64,000 bases of DNA from Candidatus Mailhella excrementigallinarum. Its GTDB lineage: Bacteria; Desulfobacterota; Desulfovibrionia; Desulfovibrionales; Desulfovibrionaceae. The notes under the pieces were generated by a model. That model had not been told where the DNA came from and ran no database searches. It saw nothing but the letters and a program-made list of their open reading frames with translations. The stretch is taken from assembly GCA_944324075.1 (NCBI GenBank), contig CALUUZ010000013.1, forward strand, positions 24,939 through 88,938, written 5' to 3'. A program made the translations under genes and the position numbers. Of the stretch, positions 8,562-17,080 are shown piece after piece (within the stretch, counting starts at the first letter, position 1; each line of letters starts with the position of its first letter).

Positions 8562-9524
8562 ATGAACATGCGTTTCATCGACTTGCATTGTGATACCATG
8601 ACGAGAAAGGGTGACGTGCCGTTTGCGGACTGGACGGGACACGTCACGCCGGACAAGCTGCGTCGGGGGGGGGCTCTGGCCCAGTGTTTCGCATTGTTTA
8701 TTCTGACCCGTGAACCGGAGTTGCGAAAACCGGACGATATGCCTCCCCACGCCATTTTTGAACGCTGTTTCGAGATATACCGGCGGGAACTGGGGATACA
8801 CTCGCAAACCCTGTCCTCCGCTCTCTCCGTGGCGGATATCACGGCCAATGCCAGAAGGGGATATATTTCCTCCATCCTCACAGTGGAGGATGCCGTGGCT
8901 CTCGAAGGAAATCTGGAGTATCTGGATGACTGGTTCGCAAAAGGAGTGCGGATGGCAACGCTGCTCTGGAACTATGAGAATGAGCTGGGATTTCCCCATT
9001 CACGCGAAGCGGCGCGAATGGGGCTTGGGCTCAAGCCTTTTGGGAAAGATGTCGTTCGGCGTATGAATGAGCTGGGAATCATTATTGATGTTTCCCATCT
9101 TTCCGACGGCGGGGTCCGCGATGTGGCGGAGCTTTCCAGGAAGCCCTTTGTCGCCTCTCACTCCTGCGCCAGAGCTCTGTGTGATCACTCCCGCTGCTTG
9201 TCTGACGATTTGCTGCGCCTGATCGGAGAGAGCGGGGGCGTGATCGGGGTAAATTTCTTCGGTATTTTTCTGCGCAGGGACAGTGAGGTCACCCTGATCG
9301 AAGATATTGTGCGCCATGTTCTGCATATCAGGGACAAGGCGGGGATCGGGGCGCTGGCCTTCGGCTCTGATTTTGATGGCATTTCCAGCAGACTGGAATT
9401 TGATGATTATTCGGGAATGCCGCTCCTGGCCGCTGCCCTGGAAAGATATTTACCCCCGCGCGAAATGGATATGATCTGTTCCGGCAACGCGCTGCGCGTC
9501 ATGCGTGAGGTCTGGGGAGCATAG
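8562..9524 (+). CDS. membrane dipeptidase (peptidase family M19)
   Basis: A 320-residue zinc dipeptidase of the renal-dipeptidase (M19) family. Metal-binding and fold motifs are visible in order: the N-terminal DLHCDT (His9, Asp11), the bridging glutamate in ILTVEDA (about residue 108), ISHLSD-type His in VSHLSDGG (about 176), the second histidine cluster SHSCARA (about 205), and GSDFDG (about 271-276). Family members cleave dipeptides, including some with D-residues. No signal peptide is present, so a cytoplasmic location is likely. Length is near the bacterial norm (310-330). The start has a gggag ribosome-binding site. It stands alone, downstream of the tRNA-Ser terminator. Confidence 0.9.
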   Translation: MNMRFIDLHCDTMTRKGDVPFADWTGHVTPDKLRRGGALAQCFALFILTREPELRKPDDMPPHAIFERCFEIYRRELGIHSQTLSSALSVADITANARRGYISSILTVEDAVALEGNLEYLDDWFAKGVRMATLLWNYENELGFPHSREAARMGLGLKPFGKDVVRRMNELGIIIDVSHLSDGGVRDVAELSRKPFVASHSCARALCDHSRCLSDDLLRLIGESGGVIGVNFFGIFLRRDSEVTLIEDIVRHVLHIRDKAGIGALAFGSDFDGISSRLEFDDYSGMPLLAAALERYLPPREMDMICSGNALRVMREVWGA

Positions 9525-9529
9525 GACTC

Positions 9530-9660
9530 TGCGGGAATCCAGGCCCTTTCGCCGTCGAAATGCCCCACGGAGGCGAGACTCCGGCGAAAGTGTGGAGTCT
9601 GCGGCCGGAAAGAGGGACTGGCCGGACAGTTCTCTTCGATTTCAGAATATCCTGATGGGG
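9530..9660 (+). repeat. degenerate copy of repeat family A
   Basis: Between the dipeptidase stop and the EF-hand gene, the sequence follows family A loosely: CCCTTTCGCCGTCGAAATGCCCC (a broken end hairpin), then GGAGGCGAGACTCCGGCG and, near the right end, CTGGCCGGACAG...TTCGATT...AGAATATCCT. Neither end is intact. No other feature was seen in this 208-base gap. Confidence 0.4.
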
Positions 9661-9732
9661 ATTAAAATGTCTGCCGGTCGGAAATCTGTTTCCGACCGGC
9701 AATACGTCGGCGCACTTCACGGGTGGTGCGCC

Positions 9733-11994
9733 TTATTTTCTTGCGGGAGAAGGTGTCTGACTCTCGCTGTGTTCCAGGTGTTCCGACAGTGCAGAGAAGG
9801 GGTTGTCCACAAGGCCCGTGTAGATCAGTCCTCCGGCGACGGCTCCGGACAGCAGAGCGATCAGAAGGAGGAGGGCGGGCCACTTTGCCGGGTTTCGATC
9901 CCGAAAGGGGTCCTTCATGTCACGATGGACGTTGGGCGGCAGTTTCGCCTTCTGCGTCAGCGCCGCGCCGATGCGCAGATTGATCGGCGCAAAGCTGTTC
10001 ACCGCCCAGCCGGAGGCTTCAAGCAGAGGGCCCAGGGTCCGTTTGTGCAGCTTGAGCCAGGCCATGAGCAGGGAGGGGCCGGAAAATACCAGAAGAAGGG
10101 CGAGAACCAGCAGAGGCAACTGCCACCAGCTCAGGGAGAGCAGCCCCTGAACAATGGAGGCAAGGGCAGTGCCCAGAGCGCCCATGGCCAGACCTACGGC
10201 AGCGAATATTCCGGCGCTTTTGCCGATGTCGAAACCGGGACTCTTGCCGGAACTTACGTCCTTGGTAAGAGTATCCAGTTTCCTGGCGGCGGTAGCGCTT
10301 ACGGAGGAAGTCTTGCTGGATGCATATTTGGCCAGTTGTTCCGTGGCCATGCGGGCCATGCGCTTGTATGGCGCCCACAGGGCCTGACGGAGGCTGATGG
10401 GTGCCTGCACCAGCTTGATCAGCGTGGCGTCCCAGTCGTTGCCCATGTTGTCCACAAAGACGCCGTTGCGCCCGGGGATAAGCAGATCGGCATCGCCCTG
10501 CGTGACGGCGGCGACAATGGTAATGGTTCCTTCCGGGGCTCTGTCCGCAGAGCTTTTCCTGATCCGTCTGCATTCACAGTAGGCAAGGCAAAGATTGCTG
10601 AATGCCGCCATGGCTGAATGTTTGTCCACATTGGCTACAGGCACGCAGAGGCGGCAACTGCGGCCGTCCATATAGAGTACGCCGTTCTGAAATGCAGCCT
10701 GACCGCTCAGGTTGTAAAAGTCGTGGAAGGAAACGAAGTTCATCAGCAGGCGGTGCAGATGGCGATGGAAGATAACGAGTTTTTCCACATCAGCAATGCC
10801 GCCGGAACCAGCCGGGACGGCCAGATCCTTTTGCACCAGCCTGTCGAAGCTGGCTGCCGCGTCGCCGTTCAGCAGCTTGTCCATCCCCGCTGTGCCGAGA
10901 ATTTTTTCCATGTCTTCCGGTTGTGCTGAAGGAGGGATGTCCACAGGAGCGGAGGTCTGGGGCGCGGGCTTTCCGTTCACTGCCTCGACATAGGAACCGA
11001 AAGCGGTCCGGACGGTGAGCCAGTCCGCCCGACTCATGCTGTCCTTCCGCGGCAGAAGTGGAGCGAGAAGACGGAACAGTTCCGCAATTTGATCCGCCCA
11101 GGCGGGATTGATGCCTGAGTCGGGCCGCAGCGGCCGTTCCGCTTCCACTCGGGCGAGAGGCAGTTCTGCCAGAGCTGAACTTTGCAGAATGCCATGCTCA
11201 TCCTCGGAAGGAAATTTTTCCTCGGCGGAGGAAGCAAGTCCTGTTTCGATTCCGGGCGCGAAGGATGCCAGCTGGCAGCGCAGAAAGTAGTCATCGATTT
11301 TGGGACGGAGTTGCCGCATGAGCGCCCATGCCCTTGCGGTATCATCTCCCAGGGGAAGAGACAGCGCGGACATGCCGCTTTGCCAGGCCTTCCAGTCACT
11401 GATAAGCTGGAGAAACGCCGCGGAAATCTCGCTGTCGATGCCGGGCTGGCCTCCGGCATCCTTTCTGCCGCCGACAAAGGTCAGCGCCTGACTGATGAAT
11501 GACCGCACATCTTCGGGCAGGTGTTCGTCGGGAGGGAAAATTCCGTCCCCATTGAACAGATGCTGTGCCGCGTGCGCGGCGGCATCCATGACTTCCCTCT
11601 GGTTCAGGCTGTCCGATTCCGGTTTGTTGAGGGTTTCAAGAATATGCTGTGCCGCGGCAAGCAGCGCCTGTCCGTCGGGCGTATCCGATCTGATGGCGTT
11701 CAGGGGCATGTCATCCGGCGGATTGACCAATGATGCCGGGTCTGCCAGACGCGCACAGGTCCAGCGTACTGCATCCCGTACTTCGGGAATGCGGATACGG
11801 CCGTCATGATCGGTATCCAGCAGTTCCAGGGTACGTTCATCAAATTCCAGCCCTGCGGCCGGGCAGCTGAGAGCCGCCCACAGCTTGGGGTCAAGCTCGT
11901 CCAGATGCGTGAGTTCATCCGCCGTTTGCAGGGTAACCTGATCCAGTCCTCCGATACGGACGAATTTCCAGCAGAACGTGTCGTTTTTTTTCAT
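9733..11994 (-). CDS. EF-hand-containing membrane protein of unknown function
   Basis: A 753-residue protein whose function I do not recognise. Near residue 59 it has a good EF-hand calcium loop, DTDHDGRIRIPE, and a weaker second one around LFNGDGIFPPDE (about 147-158). The middle, about residues 170-540, is a soluble region without recognised motifs; it contains a Ser-rich stretch of SSKTSSVS near 565. The C-terminal 170 residues hold three predicted membrane helices (about 593-618, 622-645, 705-728), and the protein ends in a polar tail. No signal peptide is visible, so the large N-terminal part is probably cytoplasmic. The start has a ggag ribosome-binding site five bases away. It stands alone, flanked on both sides by repeat family A. 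Confidence 0.75.
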   Translation of the reverse strand: MKKNDTFCWKFVRIGGLDQVTLQTADELTHLDELDPKLWAALSCPAAGLEFDERTLELLDTDHDGRIRIPEVRDAVRWTCARLADPASLVNPPDDMPLNAIRSDTPDGQALLAAAQHILETLNKPESDSLNQREVMDAAAHAAQHLFNGDGIFPPDEHLPEDVRSFISQALTFVGGRKDAGGQPGIDSEISAAFLQLISDWKAWQSGMSALSLPLGDDTARAWALMRQLRPKIDDYFLRCQLASFAPGIETGLASSAEEKFPSEDEHGILQSSALAELPLARVEAERPLRPDSGINPAWADQIAELFRLLAPLLPRKDSMSRADWLTVRTAFGSYVEAVNGKPAPQTSAPVDIPPSAQPEDMEKILGTAGMDKLLNGDAAASFDRLVQKDLAVPAGSGGIADVEKLVIFHRHLHRLLMNFVSFHDFYNLSGQAAFQNGVLYMDGRSCRLCVPVANVDKHSAMAAFSNLCLAYCECRRIRKSSADRAPEGTITIVAAVTQGDADLLIPGRNGVFVDNMGNDWDATLIKLVQAPISLRQALWAPYKRMARMATEQLAKYASSKTSSVSATAARKLDTLTKDVSSGKSPGFDIGKSAGIFAAVGLAMGALGTALASIVQGLLSLSWWQLPLLVLALLLVFSGPSLLMAWLKLHKRTLGPLLEASGWAVNSFAPINLRIGAALTQKAKLPPNVHRDMKDPFRDRNPAKWPALLLLIALLSGAVAGGLIYTGLVDNPFSALSEHLEHSESQTPSPARK

Positions 11995-12113
11995 GACTGC
12001 TCCAGCCTGTGAGAAACTCTGATGATTGTGGCATGAAACGGCAGTGGGAACAAGATGATACTGCGGGAAGCCTGAGAAAAAAATGATAGAGTTGATTTTG
12101 GCGCGGAGAAAGG

Positions 12114-12236
12114 CTCACCGGAGCAGAGCAACCGTAATTCACTTGCGGCGGTCAGCTCCAGAGGAGGCGTGAAACCTGCGATCCGGGACATAGTGTCCTG
12201 GCCGGCAGATATTTTCGAATGCAAAACGCTCCGGAA
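12114..12236 (+). repeat. partial copy of repeat family A (right half)
   Basis: Matches the right half of family A: CACCGGAGCAG, a CCGTAATTCACTTGCGG hairpin, AGCTCC, GGAGGCGTGAAACCTGCG, CTGGCCGGCAGATATTTTCG and GCAAAACGCTC. The terminal TA seen in other copies is absent here (CG instead). A purine-rich spacer of about 120 bases with no gene follows before the next copy. Confidence 0.75.
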
Positions 12237-12361
12237 GAATTTCAAGGCGCCCCGCGCTGAATCGAATAAAAAAAACCGCCTCGGGGGAAAATCCGGAAGC
12301 GGGTGTGAAAGCGGGGAAAGGGAAAACTTTCCGGATTTCCCTTTCTGCAAGAGGTGGTCTA

Positions 12362-12571
12362 GAGCATTTCGCTCATGAAGTGCTCTACGGAATCGAGCAG
12401 GACGAGACCCATCTCAGCTCTCCTTATCCGCAAGCGCTGCGCGCTGACGGCCAGGGGCAGCGCGACACCGGAGCAGCCGCAAGTGAATTGCGGCCGCTCC
12501 GGTGGAGGCGTGAACTCCGCGAGCCGGAACGCAAGAGCCGGTCGGCAGATATTTTCAAATGCAAAACGCTC
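12362..12571 (+). repeat. repeat family A element, TA-flanked, 210 bp
   Basis: The element begins GAGCATTTCGCTCATGAAGTGCTC, a near-perfect hairpin, and ends GCAAAACGCTC. It is flanked by TA on both sides (12360-12361 and 12572-12573). Internally it has the shared blocks GTGAACTCCGCGAGCCGGAA and CGGTCGGCAGATATTTTCAA. It is longer than other copies through an insertion near 12415-12460. Its right end provides the G of the cydB stop codon TAG (minus strand, 12571-12573). Confidence 0.85.
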
Positions 12572-13596
12572 TAGTAGGCGTGTTCGGATTCCAGTTCCTT
12601 CGCCGTTATCTTGTGGGAGAAGGTATAGTAGACCCAGGCCTGGTAGAGAATCACCACCGGTACGGCGGTAAGCGCGACGGCCAGCATGATCTTGAGCGTA
12701 AGCGGGCTGGATGAACCGTTGGCGAGGGTCACGCTGAAGGAGGGGTCAATGCTGGAAATAATCAGACTGGGGAACATGCTTCCCGCTCCGAAAAAGGTGA
12801 GACCGAGAATGAACAGGGAACTCATGAACCACGCCGTCCACATGGCTCCATTGGCGAGAGCCAGACGGGACGCCACAAGACCGACCACGGCGACGATCAG
12901 CGCCGCGTAAATAACCGGGTGCGCGGCGATGGAGGTATACATGTCGGTATAGAAGGCGCTCAGGGCAAGGAAGGCCAGCACCAGGGAAAGCAGCAGGGGC
13001 CACAGCGCTTTGGCCGTGCGGCCCGCGCGTTCCTGCAGGGGGCCTTCCGCCTTGAGTTCAAGCCACAGTGCTCCGTGATAGGCGAACATGATCACGAAAA
13101 GCAGGCCTCCCGCGAGTCCGTAAGGATTGAGCAGGGTGAAGAGGTTCCCCTGATATACTCCTTCCGCATCAATGGGAATGCCCCGGAACAGATTGGCAAA
13201 GGCCACGCCGAGAAGCAGCGCGGGGACAAAGTTGCCGAGGAAGAGGCAGGTGTCCCACACTCCGCGCCACAGCCCGCAGTTGACCTTGTTGCGGAATTCA
13301 AAAGCGACGGCGCGGAAGATCAGGGCGAAAAGCAGTATGAGCAGCGGAGCATAAAGCGCGCTGAACATGGTTGCATAGGCCAGAGGGAAGGCGGCGAATG
13401 TCACGCCGCCGGCTGTAATCAGCCATACCTCATTCCCATCCCAGAACGGGCCGGAGGCATTGTAGATCACGCGTTTTTCCGCATCGCTCCGGGCCAGGAA
13501 GGGCATGAGCGTCCCCATGCCGAAGTCAAAGCCGTCAAGAATGAAGTAGACGGCCCACAGCAGAATCCACAGTATAAACCAGATTGTTTCCAGCAT
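12571..13596 (-). CDS. cydB: cytochrome bd quinol oxidase subunit II
   Basis: A 341-residue membrane protein with about eight helices and the CydB N-terminus (IWFILWILLWAVYFILDGFDFGMG), including the conserved FDFGxG segment. Together with CydA it forms the menaquinol-oxidising bd oxidase, which reduces O2 to water with high affinity. Its stop codon overlaps the end of a family A repeat, yet the length is close to normal, so no large truncation is apparent. The gene starts 2 bases after the cydA stop, so translation is probably coupled. Confidence 0.95.
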   Translation of the reverse strand: MLETIWFILWILLWAVYFILDGFDFGMGTLMPFLARSDAEKRVIYNASGPFWDGNEVWLITAGGVTFAAFPLAYATMFSALYAPLLILLFALIFRAVAFEFRNKVNCGLWRGVWDTCLFLGNFVPALLLGVAFANLFRGIPIDAEGVYQGNLFTLLNPYGLAGGLLFVIMFAYHGALWLELKAEGPLQERAGRTAKALWPLLLSLVLAFLALSAFYTDMYTSIAAHPVIYAALIVAVVGLVASRLALANGAMWTAWFMSSLFILGLTFFGAGSMFPSLIISSIDPSFSVTLANGSSSPLTLKIMLAVALTAVPVVILYQAWVYYTFSHKITAKELESEHAY

Positions 13597-13598
13597 GG

Positions 13599-14930
13599 CT
13601 ATTCTCCGGCGCTTTCAGGCTGAATTTCCGGGGCGTGAGGGCCCTTGCGGGCATACTTGGCCAGCAGGTAGATGTCCAGAATGCCCAGAGCCGTATAGAT
13701 GACGGCAAAGGCCGCAAGAGAGAGCGCCACGGAAGAAGTGGGCACGGGCGACACTGCGTCCGAAGTGCGCATGAGACCGTAGACGATCCAGGGTTGGCGG
13801 CCTACTTCGGCAACCATCCATCCCGCCATGATTGCGAGATAGGGCAGAGGAATGGTCCAGATGAGCAGTCTGGCGAGCAGGGGACTTTCCGCGAGATTGC
13901 GACGCTTCAGCCACGCCCAGCCGGACAGGAGGATGAACACCGCGCCCAGTGCGACCATGAATCGGAAGGAGAGGAAGGTCAGCAGCACGGGGGGAATGTC
14001 TTCCTTGGGGAAGGCGTTGAGTCCTGTGACTTCCTGGGAGAAATTGCCGTGCGCCATGAAAGAGAGTACGCCGGGGATGCCGATGGCTTCCACGCTGTTC
14101 TTGCCTTCTTCCTGATCAGGCCACACAAGAAGATACATGGGAGCATTTTCCCGGGTTTCCCAGTGCGATTCCATGGCAGCCAGCTTGGCGGGCTGATGAC
14201 GGGCGACGATCTGCCCCTGATGGTGTCCCGCGACGGCCACGAGCAGCGCGAGAATCAGGGTAAAGGGCGCGGCGATTTTCACTGATTTGGCGAAAACCGG
14301 ATCTCCGTTTTTGCGAAGCAGATGCCAGGCGCAGACCGCCAGCACAAAGAACCCGGCGAGCATCCATGATGAGGCAATGGTGTGGAAGAACTGGCCCCAA
14401 GCGTAGGGGTTGGTCACCACGGTCAGGAAGTCCTCAAGTTCGGCGCGGCCGTTGCGGATAACGTAGCCAACGGGATTCTGCATGAAGCCGTTGGCGATGA
14501 TGATCCATACGGCGGAAAGGTTGGAGGCAAACGCCACGGCCCAGATGGCGAAGCAATGTACCTTTTTGCCTACCCGATCCCAGCCGAAGGTCCATACCGC
14601 AACGAATGTGGATTCCAGAAAAAAGGCAGCCGTGGCCTCAATGGCCAGAAGCGAGCCGAAAATGTCGCCGACATAGGCGGAGTATTTTGACCAGTTGGTG
14701 CCGAACTGGAACTCAAGGGTAATCCCCGTGACCACACCGAGAGCGAAATTGATGAGGAAAAGTTTTCCCCAGAATTTCGCCATACGCTTGTAGGTTTCGT
14801 CGCCGGTGCGCACATAGATGGTTTCCATTATGGCCAGCAGAACGGTGAGCCCCAGCGTCAGAGGCACAAAAATAAAATGGAAGAAAACGGCCACGGCAAA
14901 TTGCAGCCGTGAAAGCATGACCAGATCCAT
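13599..14930 (-). CDS. cydA: cytochrome bd quinol oxidase subunit I
   Basis: A 443-residue subunit carrying the haems of cytochrome bd. The N-terminus MLSRLQFAVAVFFHFIFVPLTLGL is strongly conserved; its histidine (residue 18) corresponds to E. coli His19, a haem ligand. The protein is about 80 residues shorter than E. coli CydA (522), consistent with the short Q-loop subfamily. In anaerobes such as Desulfovibrio the enzyme scavenges O2 and can also support aerobic respiration. An aaggag ribosome-binding site precedes the start. The gene lies directly after roo, across a 98-base gap with a strong hairpin. Confidence 0.95.
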   Translation of the reverse strand: MDLVMLSRLQFAVAVFFHFIFVPLTLGLTVLLAIMETIYVRTGDETYKRMAKFWGKLFLINFALGVVTGITLEFQFGTNWSKYSAYVGDIFGSLLAIEATAAFFLESTFVAVWTFGWDRVGKKVHCFAIWAVAFASNLSAVWIIIANGFMQNPVGYVIRNGRAELEDFLTVVTNPYAWGQFFHTIASSWMLAGFFVLAVCAWHLLRKNGDPVFAKSVKIAAPFTLILALLVAVAGHHQGQIVARHQPAKLAAMESHWETRENAPMYLLVWPDQEEGKNSVEAIGIPGVLSFMAHGNFSQEVTGLNAFPKEDIPPVLLTFLSFRFMVALGAVFILLSGWAWLKRRNLAESPLLARLLIWTIPLPYLAIMAGWMVAEVGRQPWIVYGLMRTSDAVSPVPTSSVALSLAAFAVIYTALGILDIYLLAKYARKGPHAPEIQPESAGE

Positions 14931-14992
14931 ACAGTCTCCTTATCCCCGGGGGAAGCGACTTGCCGCGCCGCGGAACGCTGTCGGGCGCGGAA

Positions 14993-15019
14993 CGCCCGCC
15001 GGAGGGGATCCGGCGGGCG
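14993..15019 (-). other. GC-rich hairpin between roo and cydA
   Basis: A perfect ten-base-pair stem (cgcccgccgg) around a seven-base loop lies between the roo stop and the cydA start. There is no T run, so an efficient intrinsic terminator is unlikely. It may be a processing or mRNA-stability site between two parts of the oxygen-defence transcript. Confidence 0.5.
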
Positions 15020-15028
15020 GCAGGGGCG

Positions 15029-16243
15029 TTATGCGAACGCCTTGACCTTTTCCTTAAGGGTTCGGGCCACAGCCGCGCCGAGTTCCCGGCAGGCGGCCAG
15101 TTCTTCGGCCTTGGCGCCGAAGTGGGCGCGAACGGGTTCTCCGACCACTTCAACCTTCATGGCGGCCAGCTCCTCGGCCATCATCCTGGGCGCTTCGCCG
15201 GACCATCCGTGCGCGCCGAAGGTCGCCCCCACGAGATTCTGCGGTTTCAGTCCCTTTACATGAGCCATGAGGGCCATCATGTTGACCATGGGCATGTTGT
15301 TGCGCGTGGCGGAACCGAGAATGAGCGCGCCGCTGTCGGCCAGTTCATTCATTACCGCGCTCACATGATTGTGCTGCATGTCCATGAGCACATAAGGCAC
15401 GCCCTCATCGTCGAGGCCGTCGCCTACAGCATAGGCCATGCTTTCCGTGGCGCCCCACATGCTTTCATAGGCGACCACGGCGCGGAGCTTGGGTTTCTGC
15501 TCTGCAAAGGCACGGTAAGAATCAAGCACAAACCTGATATCTTCCGGAGTGCGGAAAATAAGCCCGTGATCGGGAGCGATGATGTCAAGCGGAATACCAA
15601 GCTGGACGACGCGGTCCAGAGTCTTGAGCACCATGGGGGAGTAGGGCAGGACGATATTATTGTAATAGTCCTTCATGGCGCGGAGCAGGAGCGGGCGTTC
15701 GTACTCGTCCACAAAGCGGCGGGAGGTGGCCACGTTCTGCCCGAAAGCGTCATTGCTGAACAGCACGCGGTCTTCCTCGACATAGGAAACCATGCTGTCC
15801 GGCCAGTGCAGCATACGGGTTTCAAGAAAGGTGATGTTGCGCTTGCCGATATTCAGACGTTCTCCGTCCTTCACCGCCGTAATGGGCCAGCCTTCGGTGT
15901 TGAACTGCCGGGTGATGGACTTCAGCCCCATGGTGGAGCAGAAGATTTTTTCTGGCTTGCACAGCTCCACGATGCGGGGCAGAACGCCCGCGTGATCCTG
16001 CTCCAGATGGTTGCAGATGATATAGTCAATTTTCCGGGGATCGACGAGAGCGGAAATATGGGCGACCAGCTCGTCAAAATAGTGGTGGCTGACGGTATCC
16101 ACCAGAACGTTTTTTTCGTCCTGAATCAGATAGGCATTGTAGGTACTGCCTTCGGGAGAACGGCTGTAGTGGTGGAAGTTGCGCAGATTGAAATCGACTG
16201 CGCCCACCCAGTGAATGCCGGGTTTCAGAAGAACAGGCTGCAT
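15029..16243 (-). CDS. roo: rubredoxin:oxygen oxidoreductase (flavodiiron protein)
   Basis: A 404-residue flavodiiron protein. The N-terminal metallo-beta-lactamase domain carries the di-iron ligands in NHLEQDHAG (about residues 78-86), the histidine in MLHWPDSM (about 149), the aspartate in LFSNDAFG (about 167) and the histidine in APDHGLI (about 229). The C-terminal flavodoxin domain starts with AYESMWGATESMA (about residue 258), the FMN phosphate loop. Roo accepts electrons from rubredoxin and reduces O2 to water; some homologues prefer NO. Length matches Desulfovibrio Roo (402). It is translated from an aaggag site immediately after a strong terminator-like hairpin that separates it from rub. 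Confidence 0.95.
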   Translation of the reverse strand: MQPVLLKPGIHWVGAVDFNLRNFHHYSRSPEGSTYNAYLIQDEKNVLVDTVSHHYFDELVAHISALVDPRKIDYIICNHLEQDHAGVLPRIVELCKPEKIFCSTMGLKSITRQFNTEGWPITAVKDGERLNIGKRNITFLETRMLHWPDSMVSYVEEDRVLFSNDAFGQNVATSRRFVDEYERPLLLRAMKDYYNNIVLPYSPMVLKTLDRVVQLGIPLDIIAPDHGLIFRTPEDIRFVLDSYRAFAEQKPKLRAVVAYESMWGATESMAYAVGDGLDDEGVPYVLMDMQHNHVSAVMNELADSGALILGSATRNNMPMVNMMALMAHVKGLKPQNLVGATFGAHGWSGEAPRMMAEELAAMKVEVVGEPVRAHFGAKAEELAACRELGAAVARTLKEKVKAFA

Positions 16244-16260
16244 GGTATCTCCTTGAAGTG

Positions 16261-16286
16261 AAAAAAGGGAGGACGGTCCTCCCTTT
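16261..16286 (-). terminator. terminator-like hairpin between rub and roo
   Basis: Read on the minus strand, a ten-base-pair stem (aaagggagga / tcctcccttt) with a three-base loop runs into a T tract of six or more. It ends only about 18 bases before the roo start. Since there is no room for a promoter between, roo depends on read-through or on RNA processing here. Confidence 0.7.
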
Positions 16287-16359
16287 GACTGGTAATGCGC
16301 TGAAACGTCTGCTTTCGGACGGCGCGAAGAGCGCTCCGAAAGGGAACGCCTGAAACCGC

Positions 16360-16518
16360 CTACGCGGGATCGAACTGGGATTTGGGAGCGCCGCAGATGG
16401 GGCAGACCCAGTCTTCGGGCAGTTTGTCGAAGGGGGTGCCGGGCGCGACGCCGTTATCCGGGTCGCCCTGGGCCGGGTCATACTCGTAGCCGCAGACGGT
16501 GCAAACATACTTTTCCAT
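16360..16518 (-). CDS. rub: rubredoxin
   Basis: A 52-residue rubredoxin, the standard length. The iron is held by four cysteines in CTVCGY (Cys6, Cys9) and CPICGAP (Cys39, Cys42). It is a cytoplasmic one-electron carrier that feeds the adjacent Roo and can also reduce desulfoferrodoxin. It lies between dfx and roo on the same strand. The start has an aaggag ribosome-binding site (atactccttg on the plus strand). Confidence 0.97.
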   Translation of the reverse strand: MEKYVCTVCGYEYDPAQGDPDNGVAPGTPFDKLPEDWVCPICGAPKSQFDPA

Positions 16519-16596
16519 GATGATACTCCTTGAAACAGGGGGTTAATGAACGGCTCCGCCTGCCCGGGAACAGGGGGGCGGAGCTGCTCCGGGAAA

Positions 16597-16977
16597 TCAG
16601 GCTTCAGCCTTCCACTGGCCGTGAAGATTGCAGTATTCGCGAGCCGTTACATGGGCGGCGTCAATGCAGAATTCCGCTTCGGGCTTTTCGCCGGGTTTAA
16701 GAAATTTTCTGTAGCTCTTGCCGTCGGCAAGAAGCTCAATCCATTCGATATAGTGGGCTTCTTCCATGGGATGAGGAACAGAACCGACGCTGACTTTCCA
16801 GCCGGCGGCCGTCTTTTCCAGCACGGGAACATGCTTTTCCTTCGCGCCGTCGCTGGTTCCTTCAGCCATGAGTTTCATATTTTCACCGCAGCACACCAGG
16901 GGCGCGCCGCCGCCGTGCACCACTTCCACGATATTGCCGCAATGCATGCACTTGTACACTTCAAACTGTCTGGTCAT
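16597..16977 (-). CDS. dfx: desulfoferrodoxin (superoxide reductase)
   Basis: A 126-residue two-iron superoxide reductase, also called rbo. Center I is the desulforedoxin-like domain with Cys10, Cys13, Cys29 and Cys30 (CMHCGN ... VCCGE). Center II, the catalytic site, has EKHVP (Glu47, Lys48, His49), His69, His75, Cys116 and His119. The enzyme reduces superoxide to peroxide without releasing O2. The ATG at 16977 is chosen over one 14 codons upstream because ggagg lies eight bases before it and the homologues start MTxxxEVYKC-like. It is the first gene of the dfx-rub-roo group, as in D. vulgaris. Confidence 0.97.
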   Translation of the reverse strand: MTRQFEVYKCMHCGNIVEVVHGGGAPLVCCGENMKLMAEGTSDGAKEKHVPVLEKTAAGWKVSVGSVPHPMEEAHYIEWIELLADGKSYRKFLKPGEKPEAEFCIDAAHVTAREYCNLHGQWKAEA

Positions 16978-17047
16978 TGAAAGCCTCCATAGACTGAATA
17001 TGATGCGAAATCCCCGCATGGCTTATGGATAGCGCATTGTTCCCTTC

Positions 17048-17062
17048 AAGCAATGATTACTT
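17048..17062 (-). promoter_or_regulatory. PerR-like palindrome upstream of dfx
   Basis: A 7-1-7 inverted repeat, AAGTAATcATTGCTT on the minus strand, with one G-T mismatch pair. Its core TAATnATT equals the centre of the Bacillus-type PerR/Fur box; the outer bases differ. It lies about 75 bases upstream of the dfx start, where an oxidative-stress repressor could act. The regulator is not encoded in this window. Confidence 0.35.
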
Positions 17063-17080
17063 ATCAGGAACTATTTGCCT

